A stretch of DNA of 53,222 nt from a virus. This document shows positions 22,818 through 30,275 of the stretch, one piece after another. The stretch covers positions 1 through 53,222 of the IMG/VR virus record IMGVR_UViG_3300014501_000024; one strand, given 5' to 3'. Position 1 is the stretch's first letter; every line of letters starts with the position of its first letter. Made by a program: the position numbers and the translations under genes. The notes beneath the pieces are model-generated. The model had not been told where the DNA came from and did no database searches. It saw only the letters and a program-made list of their open reading frames with translations.

Positions 22818-23765
22818 ATGCCCATTACAGTCGCTACGACCCCGTATGGTGGCGCTGGTACCAGTGCCACTCCGCCTTATAGTGGGATATTTATCCCGCA
22901 GATCTGGTCCGGCAAACTGATCGAGAAGTTCTACAACGCCACGGTCCTCGCCGCGATCGCCAACACCGACTATGAAGGTGAGATCAAGAACTTCGGCGAC
23001 ACGGTCAATATCCGCACCAAGCCCACCATCACCATTCTGCCCTATCAGGTGGATATGCCCTTGGTGGTCAACCGGCCCAGCTCGAACCTGGTGCAGCTCA
23101 CCATCAATAACGCCAACTACTTCAACGAAGTGTTGGACGACATCATGGAGATGCAGTCTGACATCAACATGTTGAGCATGTGGGCTGACGACGCCACCGA
23201 GCAGATGAAGATCACCATCGACACGGCTGTGTTGGCGACGCTGGATCCTGGCGTGGTGGCACAGAATAAGGGTCTCACCGCCGGCAGGATTTCGGGTGAC
23301 ATCAATCTCGGCACCACGGGTTCGCCGGTGGCGCTTACCTCGACGGGCGTGTTGGACACCATTGTCGACCTCGGCACGGTGCTGGACGAGCAGAATATCC
23401 CCGAGACTGGGCGTTGGCTGGTTATCCCGCCCTGGTGCGCCGGCTTGATCAAGAAGTCAGACCTGACCAATGCGAGCATCTCAGGCGACGGTGTGAGCAT
23501 GTTGCGTAATGGCCGGATCGGCATGATTGATCGGTTTACCTTGTACAGCTCGAACCTTCTGCCCACCGCCGTCGAGGGCACGCAGAACGCCTTTCGGATG
23601 TTTGCCGGCCACCCGCACGGCCTGACTTTCGCCAGTCAGATCACCAAGCTCGAAACCATCCGCTCCGAGCAGACTTTCGGCACTTTGCTCCGTGGTCTTC
23701 AGGTCTACGGCAACAAGGTGCTCGACGGCATCGCGATCGCCGAGCTTTACGCCGTCAAGGGCTAA
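22818..23765 (+). CDS. Major capsid protein (P22/HK97-fold coat)
   Basis: The 315-residue protein starts MPITVATTPYGGAGTSATP. It has the pattern of P22-type coat proteins: an N-terminal FIPQIWSGKLIEKFY helix, GDTVNIRTKPTI with alternating strands, a long acidic helix (VLDDIMEMQSDINMLSMWA), then WLVIPPWCAGLIKKS and a C-terminal LQVYGNKVLDGIAIAELYA strand pair. It would form the icosahedral shell. It follows the scaffold candidate and precedes the tail adaptor, the usual order. Palindrome 23768-23784 begins 3 bases after its stop. Confidence 0.92.
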   Translation: MPITVATTPYGGAGTSATPPYSGIFIPQIWSGKLIEKFYNATVLAAIANTDYEGEIKNFGDTVNIRTKPTITILPYQVDMPLVVNRPSSNLVQLTINNANYFNEVLDDIMEMQSDINMLSMWADDATEQMKITIDTAVLATLDPGVVAQNKGLTAGRISGDINLGTTGSPVALTSTGVLDTIVDLGTVLDEQNIPETGRWLVIPPWCAGLIKKSDLTNASISGDGVSMLRNGRIGMIDRFTLYSSNLLPTAVEGTQNAFRMFAGHPHGLTFASQITKLETIRSEQTFGTLLRGLQVYGNKVLDGIAIAELYAVKG

Positions 23766-23767
23766 CG

Positions 23768-23784
23768 TTTACTACCGTCGTAAA
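23768..23784. promoter_or_regulatory. Start-associated palindrome, exact consensus
   Basis: TTTACTACCGTCGTAAA is the consensus copy. It lies 4 bases upstream of the tail-adaptor ATG, so its final AAA forms part of the AAAGG ribosome-binding site. Confidence 0.85.
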
Positions 23785-23788
23785 GGCA

Positions 23789-24574
23789 ATGTCCGCCACT
23801 TTGAACCTCACTGGGCTTCCCACCACACGTACCATCGGTGGGGTTGTCGCCGAGGCGCGTGTGCTGCTCAGTGATATCGAACCGGATACCAGTGCAACTC
23901 CAGGGTCAAGCTGGTCCGGCACGATGGTGGCACCTGGGCATACGCTGGGCGCGCTTGTGCTGGAGGTGCGCGGTCTCATCGCCGATGTGATCGACGTCGT
24001 GGATGGCTCGCTCAGGTATGCCGACGCGGATCTGTATTTGTATGTGTCGGACGCGCTGAGCGTGATCCGTCGCACACGGCCGGATCTGTTTTTCAACCTG
24101 CCCTCAGGTGGCGTGCCGGTCTACACCGCGGCCAACGCCGCTACGCCGTTTCCGATCACGGACGGGTTCTGGCCCGCCGTGGTGAGTTTCGTGGCTGCGA
24201 CCGCCGAGATGCGCGATGACACCTGGGCGCAGGCGGGCAAGGGTCCCACGCTGCTTAAGGAGTTCGCGGCGGGATTACCGACGCCGCCGTGGCGCTACTC
24301 GGATGCGATGCTCTACGCCTATGCCAGCGATGCGCTGGTGCATGCCCGTCGGCTCAGACCGGACATGTTTCTCGGCTACGGGTTGCGCGGCATGGTCCTG
24401 CCCGCCTACCAGCCCGTCACCGACGCGCTGACATTGTTTCCGCTCGATGACCGCTACTACCCATCGTTCGTCCTCTACGTCGTGGGCATGGCCCTCGCGC
24501 GCAACTCAGAACTCAAACCCGAGGTCGGCGCGTCACTCTATCTGACGATGTTCGACCAGCAGCTCAGCACATGA
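23789..24574 (+). CDS. Tail adaptor/connector-like protein with internal duplication
   Basis: The 261-residue protein contains two similar copies of a helical module. RYADADLYLYVSDALSVIRR at about residues 70-90 is matched by RYSDAMLYAYASDALVHARR about 95 residues later. Each is followed by RPDLF or RPDMF and then strands around the second copy's ALTLFPLDDRYYPSF. Adaptor proteins of this kind bridge portal and tail in podoviruses. The assignment rests on gene order and on the helical module. The duplication is unusual. Its stop overlaps the next start (ATGA). Confidence 0.75.
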   Translation: MSATLNLTGLPTTRTIGGVVAEARVLLSDIEPDTSATPGSSWSGTMVAPGHTLGALVLEVRGLIADVIDVVDGSLRYADADLYLYVSDALSVIRRTRPDLFFNLPSGGVPVYTAANAATPFPITDGFWPAVVSFVAATAEMRDDTWAQAGKGPTLLKEFAAGLPTPPWRYSDAMLYAYASDALVHARRLRPDMFLGYGLRGMVLPAYQPVTDALTLFPLDDRYYPSFVLYVVGMALARNSELKPEVGASLYLTMFDQQLST

Positions 24575-25413
24575 GCGACGCCGCAACCACGCTACAGGCT
24601 GGCGGGCTTGATCGGATCTACGACGGGATCGAAAGCGTCCTGCCCGGCGTCATGCACACGGTCGTGCAGATGGCGCTGTTTGATACGATCGAAGAATTTT
24701 GCATGCGCTCGACCTATTGGCGCGGCCTGTTTGCGTGGTCCATGGAGCCGGGCCAGACCACGCTCGATCTCAACCCGCCCGGCGCCAGCCCGCTGGTGCG
24801 CTGGGTGCTGGAGGTGCGCGGCCTGCGCTGTCACCGGATCGCGCCCACGGCGGTGCTGATCGACACCAGCGGCACGCTTGACACCAGTGTTGCGCGTTCG
24901 GGTACGGTCTGGGCGGCTTGCACGCCCACTCAGTTGGAAAACCTGCCGGATTGGATCAACGACTGGACCGAGGGTTTGCGCGCCGGTGCGTTGTTCCGGC
25001 TCTACTCACACCCGAAGAAACCCTACTCGGATGCGCGGCAAGCGCCCTCCTACGGCAAGCTGTTTCGTTCGCAGATCCAACTCGCCAAGGTCGAGGCGCA
25101 AAAGCTCTGCTCCCGCGACGCCTGGCACTTCCCGTATTTCGCGCGGGGCCGCGAGGGGTTCTGGGGCGGCTGGGGTCGAGGCTGGGGCGATGTGTGCTGC
25201 GGGCCTGATGGCCAGGTGCTGGACACACGCAGCGGGCTCAGCGGGGCTGCCTACACGCTCAGTGCCATCACGCTGACGTTCCCAACCGTGCCCGAGGCAA
25301 CCGCCAGTGCCGACGAGACGATCACCATCACCAACACCGGCACGGTGCCCCTGGTCATTACGGGCACGATGGTGACGGGCGATTTCGCCCTGACCGGTCT
25401 GACGCTTCCCTAA
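24571..25413 (+). CDS. Tail protein with C-terminal half of an ASH-like domain
   Basis: The 280-residue protein begins MSDAATTLQAGGLDRIYDG and is coupled to the adaptor gene. Residues 1-225 look like a head-tail or tail protein and include a Trp/Gly-rich patch (EGFWGGWGRGWGDVCC). The C-terminal 45 residues (ETITITNTGTVPLVITG) match the first half of an ASH/choice-of-anchor D immunoglobulin-like domain and then stop. The second half of such a domain lies in the GH5 protein 3.4 kb downstream. The exact role in the tail is unknown. Confidence 0.7.
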   Translation: MSDAATTLQAGGLDRIYDGIESVLPGVMHTVVQMALFDTIEEFCMRSTYWRGLFAWSMEPGQTTLDLNPPGASPLVRWVLEVRGLRCHRIAPTAVLIDTSGTLDTSVARSGTVWAACTPTQLENLPDWINDWTEGLRAGALFRLYSHPKKPYSDARQAPSYGKLFRSQIQLAKVEAQKLCSRDAWHFPYFARGREGFWGGWGRGWGDVCCGPDGQVLDTRSGLSGAAYTLSAITLTFPTVPEATASADETITITNTGTVPLVITGTMVTGDFALTGLTLP

Positions 25414-25431
25414 ACCCGAAAGGTTCCGCTC

Positions 25432-25866
25432 ATGGCAAACGTCGTCTATCCGACCTATAAAACGGTCGCTATCAGTCCCGGCCTGGATCTCGTCACCGCC
25501 TCGACTCTCAAGGTGTGTCTGGTCAGCACAACCACGGGGGTGACCAACTATGTCTACCTGGCCACGCATCAGTTTTTCAGCTCGGTGCCGGCGGCGAGTA
25601 TTCTGGCTCCCGGCGTTGCGCTGACGGGCAAAGCGGCGGCCAACGGCGCACTGACCGCATCCTCGGTCGTGTTGCCATCGGTGCCCGCACCCACCGGTGC
25701 GAACGCGGCGGCTACCGGTCAGGCACTGGTGTTTTATAACGACACCGGCACCGCCGCCACGTCGCAGCTGGTCGCCTACATGGATACTGAGACCGGGCTA
25801 CCCGTCACACCGAACGGGGCGAACATCACCATAAACTTCTCGGGTGCTGTGCTGACGTTGAGCTAA
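25432..25866 (+). CDS. Beta-rich structural protein, 144 aa
   Basis: AAAGG lies 8 bases before the ATG. The protein (MANVVYPTYKTVAISPGLD at the start) is rich in Ala, Thr, Val and Ser with alternating strands and no charged helices, as in small tail or decoration proteins. No family is recognised. It sits between tail genes and is most likely a virion component. Confidence 0.68.
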   Translation: MANVVYPTYKTVAISPGLDLVTASTLKVCLVSTTTGVTNYVYLATHQFFSSVPAASILAPGVALTGKAAANGALTASSVVLPSVPAPTGANAAATGQALVFYNDTGTAATSQLVAYMDTETGLPVTPNGANITINFSGAVLTLS

Positions 25867-25882
25867 CGCTCGGGAGCCGTTC

Positions 25883-26833
25883 ATGGTCCAACAATTCGCC
25901 GACCGCGCGAAGATGACGACGCCGACGACCGGCACCGGAACAATCACGCTCGGCTCGGCGGTCACTGGGTTTCAAACTTTCGCTGCGGCTGGGATTACCA
26001 CCGGCAGCACCGTCCGCTACGTCATAGAGGATTTGCCGAACTGGGAAATCGGCCTCGGCACATACACCGCGTCTGGGACTACGCTTTCGCGTGGGCCGTT
26101 GGAGAGCAACAACGCCGGCGCTGCGATCAGCCTGTCGGGATCGGCCATTGTCTATGTCACGGCGGCGGCGGCGGATATCAATTTGGGTTCGCCGCCGCCG
26201 GTTGGTGTCAACGTGGCCGCCGCCGGCTATTTCACCACGCTGTTCGGCTATGCCAGTCTGACCGTCGGGACTCCGATCGCGGCGGGTGCCACGGCGACGC
26301 TTAATTCAGCGGCGGCTCAGTACCGGCTGATATCATATCAAACCGCCAGCTCGACGCGCTGGCAGATGGGCGTTTCCAACACCGCTGAGAGCGGCGCCAA
26401 CGTTGGGTCGGATTTCTCGATCTCGGCGTTCTCGGATGCTGGCGCCTATCTGTACGCGCCCATTAGCATCGTGCGATCGACTGGCGCGGTGACCTTCGGT
26501 GGGTCTTCGACGGCGGCTGCGGGTGCGTTCGAGACTGCGATCGTCGTGCCGGCGATGGTGATTGATCTGAACACCGGCTCGCTTTTTAGTAAGACGATTG
26601 CCGCTGCCACTACCTTCACCATCGCCAATACCCCGCCCTCGGGTGTGGCTGCTTCGTTCCTGCTGCAACTCACCAACGGCGGCGCTTTCACCACCACCTG
26701 GTGGAGCGGCATCAAATGGCCTGGCGGCACTCCGCCAACGCTCTCTACGTCCGGGGTCGATGTGCTCGGGTTCTACACGGCGAACGCTGGCACGACTTGG
26801 TATGGGTTCCTCATGGGGAAGGGGATGGCCTGA
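25883..26833 (+). CDS. Tail fibre-like protein, 316 aa
   Basis: GGGAG lies 6 bases before the ATG. Residues 1-110 include GSTVRYVIEDLPNWEIGLGT and TLSRGPLESNNAGAAISL, a module seen near the N-termini of phage tail fibre or tip proteins. The remainder is Ala/Gly/Ser/Thr-rich beta structure ending in WSGIKWPGGTPPTLS and TTWYGFLMGKGMA, typical of fibre C-termini. It likely attaches to the tail and displays the following proteins or contacts the host. Its TGA overlaps the next ATG (TGATG). Confidence 0.75.
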   Translation: MVQQFADRAKMTTPTTGTGTITLGSAVTGFQTFAAAGITTGSTVRYVIEDLPNWEIGLGTYTASGTTLSRGPLESNNAGAAISLSGSAIVYVTAAAADINLGSPPPVGVNVAAAGYFTTLFGYASLTVGTPIAAGATATLNSAAAQYRLISYQTASSTRWQMGVSNTAESGANVGSDFSISAFSDAGAYLYAPISIVRSTGAVTFGGSSTAAAGAFETAIVVPAMVIDLNTGSLFSKTIAAATTFTIANTPPSGVAASFLLQLTNGGAFTTTWWSGIKWPGGTPPTLSTSGVDVLGFYTANAGTTWYGFLMGKGMA

Positions 26834-27747
26834 TGACTGTGCGCGCGCTGGTTATGGCGGCGGCGGGTGTGAGCACAGCGGTGGTAATGCCTACCACCTG
26901 GACTGCGCGCACGCTGCCGGCCAGCCAAAACTGGTATGGTGTCGCCGGGAGCGGCAGCAACTTTGTCGCGGTGGCTGTGGGCAGCGCTACCGCGGCCTAT
27001 TCGAGTGACGGCGGCCACACCTGGGCCGCGTCGACGCTGCCGAGCAATCAAAGTTGGTTTGGTGCCGCCGGGAGCGGCAGCAACTTTGTCGCGGTGGTTG
27101 GGGGTGGCACCGCCGCGGCCTATTCGAGTGACGGCGGCCACACCTGGGCCGCGTCGACGCTGCCGAGCAGCCAGAGTTGGTATACGGCCGCCGGGAGCGG
27201 CAGCAATTTCGTCACGGTCGGTAACTCCAGTGCCGCCGCCGCCTACAGCACCAATGGCGGCCAGACGTGGAGCGCGTCGACGCTGCCGGCCAATGCGAGT
27301 TGGTATAGCGTCGCCGGATCCGGCAGCAATTTCGTCGCAGTGGCAGGAAGCACCAACGTCGCCGCCTACAGCACCAATGGCGGCCAGACGTGGAGCGCGT
27401 CGACGCTGCCGAGCAGCCAGACTTGGTATGGTGTCGCCGGGAGCGGCAGCAACTTTGTCGCGGTGGCTGAAGGTGGCACCGCCGCGGCCTATTCGAGTGA
27501 CGGCGGCCACACCTGGGCCGCGTCGACGCTGCCGAGCAGCGGGAACTGGAACGGCGTCGCCGGGAGCGGCAGCAATTTCGTGGCTGTATGTGGCGCCACC
27601 ACCGTCGCCGCCTACAGCACCAATGGCGGCCAGACGTGGAGCGCGTCGACGCTGCCGAGCAGCCAGACTTGGTACACGGCCGCCGGGAGCGGCAGCAATT
27701 TCGTCACGGTCGGTTACAACAGCGCCGTCGCGGCAACGTCGCCCTGA
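26833..27747 (+). CDS. Seven-unit Asp-box (BNR-like) beta-propeller protein
   Basis: The 304-residue protein starts at the ATG at 26833, overlapping the fibre stop. After about 20 residues it is seven repeats of about 41 residues, each with WYxxAGSGSNFVAV and, in six of them, an Asp-box variant (SSDGGHTW or STNGGQTW). The last repeat lacks the Asp-box while the N-terminus supplies an isolated TTW, consistent with ring closure by the N-terminal strand. Asp-box propellers are found in sialidases, xyloglucanases and carbohydrate-binding proteins. No catalytic residues are obvious, so glycan binding is more likely than hydrolysis. Long frames on other strands here are shadows of the repeat. Confidence 0.85.
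   Translation: MTVRALVMAAAGVSTAVVMPTTWTARTLPASQNWYGVAGSGSNFVAVAVGSATAAYSSDGGHTWAASTLPSNQSWFGAAGSGSNFVAVVGGGTAAAYSSDGGHTWAASTLPSSQSWYTAAGSGSNFVTVGNSSAAAAYSTNGGQTWSASTLPANASWYSVAGSGSNFVAVAGSTNVAAYSTNGGQTWSASTLPSSQTWYGVAGSGSNFVAVAEGGTAAAYSSDGGHTWAASTLPSSGNWNGVAGSGSNFVAVCGATTVAAYSTNGGQTWSASTLPSSQTWYTAAGSGSNFVTVGYNSAVAATSP
26900..27740 (+). repeat. Tandem repeat of about 123 bp within the propeller gene
   Basis: Seven tandem units of about 123 bases share near-identical blocks such as GCCGGGAGCGGCAGCAA and GGCGGCCACACCTGG. Two alternating subtypes (GGHTW and GGQTW) suggest recent unit-level duplication or gene conversion. Confidence 0.85.
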
Positions 27748-30245
27748 TGCTCGGTTTTTCACCACTCGCCGGAGCACCGCTCGCCGCACTTCCAGCAGCG
27801 GGAGTCGCTCAGGTAGTCACCGCAGCGCCCCTAACTGCGACGTTCGCGCTGGGCACGCTGAGCGGTGTGTTCAACCCGCAGAGCGTAGTTGCCGCGCCGC
27901 TGACTGCGACGTTCACACTGGGCACGCTGAGCGGTGTGTTCAACCCGCAGAGTGTAATTGCTGCGTCGGAAACTGCAACCTTCGCGTTGGGCACGGTGTC
28001 GGTCACGCAAGTGGCCACCAACACGATCACTGCTGCGTCTTTGGTGGCGACGTTCGCGCTGGGCACATTGTCGCTCGCCTACGATCAAAGCCTCAGTGTT
28101 TCAGGGCTGACCAGCGTGTATGCGCTGGGCAGCCTGTCCCTTACCCAAATCGCGGGTCAGACTCTCACAGTCTCGGCGCCTGGCGTCGCTGCGACCTTTG
28201 GGCTGGGCGCGATGTCGCTTGCCTACAATCAGCCGATCACTGTTGGATCGTCGGTCACTGCCACGTTTGCGCTTGGCGCGGTGTCGCTGTTCCAGGGCCA
28301 GTCCATCACCGCATCGCCTCTCATCGCGACTTTCGCGCTGGGCACGGCGGCCCTTTCTTACGTCCAGTCGGTTCTTACTACCGGAGTGTCGGCGACGTTC
28401 GCACCCGGTGCGGCTACGGTGGTCGAGCCTGTGAACCAGACCCTCACTGTCGCAGCGCCCGTGACTGCGACCTTCGCGCTGGGCGGGGCAACGATTTCCA
28501 CGTTGGGCGTGAATATTATTGCAGTGGCAGCGCCCGCAGTGGCGACGTTTGGTTTAGGTCCAATCTCGCTCAGCTACGCCCGAAGCCTCACCATATCAGC
28601 ACCCACGACCGCGACGTTCGCGCCGGGTGCAGTGTCGGTAGTAGCACTGGGCGTGATCGCGATCACGGTGGCCGCACCTGTGACCGCCATGTTCGTGCTC
28701 ACTCCGGATATCAAGCTCGGCTATAACCAAAACGTGGTCGCGGCGGGGGCTGTGGCCACCTTCGTTCCTGGACCTGGCATCACGGTTGGGTTTGGGCTGC
28801 CGCAAACGATCTCGGTGGTCACTGGGTTTGATCTCAGTTTTAGCCCGAGTTCCCAGATCGTCGTGCAGGCGAATTTCTTGGTGTGCGCGCTGACGATCCC
28901 GCCCGGCGGCTCGGCGACGTTCAATGTGGTGTTCACGCCGACGGCGCCGGGTGTACGCACGGGCGTTTTGAGTTTCACCTCGAATGCGACGCCGGGGGCA
29001 ATCGCACTATCTGGCACCGGTGCCGCGGCGGTGGTGCCGGTTGGCAATCAAATCCTCACCGTGACGGGGGCTACGGCGACTTTCGCGATCGCTCCTACCG
29101 CCGTCGGAACCCTCTTGCGTCTCAGCACGGCTGGCAACCAGATCGTGGATAGCACGGGCGCCAACGTGAGGCTCAGATCCATCAACTGGTTTGGGGCCGA
29201 GGGCACGAACTTCACGCCTGATGGCATCTGGGGGCGTGGCTACCAGAGCATCCTGAACCAGATACAGGCGCTCGGGTTTAATTGCATAAGGCTGCCTTTC
29301 GCGGATGACATCTTAACTCAGACGCCTCTCAGCATCGACTATGTGGTCAACGCGGATCTTGTCGGTCTGAACTCGTTGCAGGTGCTGGACAAGATCATCG
29401 CTTATGGTGGAAGCCTCGGGCTTTACTTCGTGCTAGATCATCACAGGTGTTCGGCCACCACCGGCTCGGGCACCGATGGCTGGCCAGCAGCGGGTTGGGT
29501 CGGCGCTTACACGCAAGCCAACTGGCTGGCCATGTGGACCACCATGGCGACTCGGTATGCTTCCAACAAAGCTGTTCTTGGTATGGACCCTCACAATGAG
29601 CCGTACAACATCGCTTGGACCGACTGGGTGTCGGGCGTCGCCACACTCGCCAATGCGATCCATGCCATTGCGCCGGATTGGCTGGTGTTCTGCGAGGGTG
29701 TCGGCCTGGTAGGCTATACCGGTGGATCACCTGGGTACTGGTGGGGTGGCAACCTTTCGGGTGTGGCGAGTATGCCGCTTGTGCTGACCACGCCGAACAA
29801 GGTGGTCTACTCGCCACACGAATATGGGCTCAGTGCGAACGCACAACCATGGCTGGAAAGCACCACCAACACCGTCGCGGGTTGGCCGAGTTCGCTCGGA
29901 CCCGTCTGGGAGTTCGCCTGGAGCTACATCTTCCGCGAAGCCATTGCGCCGATCTGGGTCGGCGAGTTCGGCGGGAAGTTTGGCTTTACGGGCAGCGGTG
30001 CGGTGGACTCGACGCAGCTCAGCGCGAGCTACGAGGTGACCTGGCTAGACACGCTGATCCAGGCACTCAACGGCGACCCTGACCTGACTGGGACCAAGGT
30101 CATCGCGGGCGCCCAGAAGGGCATGAGCTATAGCTACTGGGCGCTGAACCCGGACTCGGCTGATACAGGCGGATTGTTGGAGGATGACTGGTTGACGGTG
30201 CAGCCTGGCAAGCTTGCGCTGCTTGAGCCGTTGCTGACGGCCTAA
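27747..30245 (+). CDS. GH5 cellulase-domain protein with beta-repeat stalk
   Basis: The start is the ATG at 27747, overlapping the propeller stop (TGATG), giving 832 residues. Residues about 22-370 hold roughly 14 repeats of 22-25 residues around the motif APLTATFALGTLSL. An ASH-like domain follows (about 370-435; PPGGSATFNVVFTPTAPG). Residues about 455-832 form a GH5 TIM barrel: LRSINWFGAEG, a GFNCIRLPF strand, FVLDHHR, HNEP with acid/base Glu618, SPHEYG with His691, and WVGEFGG with nucleophile Glu740. All key residues are present, so activity on a beta-1,4-glucan is expected. Endoglucanase is favoured by the adjacent GH48 gene, but GH5 also contains mannanases and other activities. Confidence 0.9.
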   Translation: MLGFSPLAGAPLAALPAAGVAQVVTAAPLTATFALGTLSGVFNPQSVVAAPLTATFTLGTLSGVFNPQSVIAASETATFALGTVSVTQVATNTITAASLVATFALGTLSLAYDQSLSVSGLTSVYALGSLSLTQIAGQTLTVSAPGVAATFGLGAMSLAYNQPITVGSSVTATFALGAVSLFQGQSITASPLIATFALGTAALSYVQSVLTTGVSATFAPGAATVVEPVNQTLTVAAPVTATFALGGATISTLGVNIIAVAAPAVATFGLGPISLSYARSLTISAPTTATFAPGAVSVVALGVIAITVAAPVTAMFVLTPDIKLGYNQNVVAAGAVATFVPGPGITVGFGLPQTISVVTGFDLSFSPSSQIVVQANFLVCALTIPPGGSATFNVVFTPTAPGVRTGVLSFTSNATPGAIALSGTGAAAVVPVGNQILTVTGATATFAIAPTAVGTLLRLSTAGNQIVDSTGANVRLRSINWFGAEGTNFTPDGIWGRGYQSILNQIQALGFNCIRLPFADDILTQTPLSIDYVVNADLVGLNSLQVLDKIIAYGGSLGLYFVLDHHRCSATTGSGTDGWPAAGWVGAYTQANWLAMWTTMATRYASNKAVLGMDPHNEPYNIAWTDWVSGVATLANAIHAIAPDWLVFCEGVGLVGYTGGSPGYWWGGNLSGVASMPLVLTTPNKVVYSPHEYGLSANAQPWLESTTNTVAGWPSSLGPVWEFAWSYIFREAIAPIWVGEFGGKFGFTGSGAVDSTQLSASYEVTWLDTLIQALNGDPDLTGTKVIAGAQKGMSYSYWALNPDSADTGGLLEDDWLTVQPGKLALLEPLLTA

Positions 30246-30246
30246 C

Positions 30247-30262
30247 TTTATTACGTAATAAA
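30247..30262. promoter_or_regulatory. Start-associated palindrome, perfect even-spaced copy
   Basis: TTTATTACGTAATAAA is a perfect 16-bp palindrome. It lies one base after the GH5 stop and 13 bases before the GH48 start, abutting an AAGGCGAAG ribosome-binding region. Confidence 0.82.
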
Positions 30263-30275
30263 AAGGCGAAGCCCC

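Noticed and set aside
26900-27740. CRISPR-like repeat array
   Set aside because: The units are about 123 bases, contiguous and in frame, and encode propeller blades; there are no spacers.
26773-28726. Long overlapping frames on both strands over the propeller gene and the GH5 repeat stalk (338 and 596 codons)
   Set aside because: They are shadows created by the periodic repeats and high GC. Their products are Arg/Ala/Gly-rich without domain structure, and the propeller and GH5 frames are clearly the real ones.
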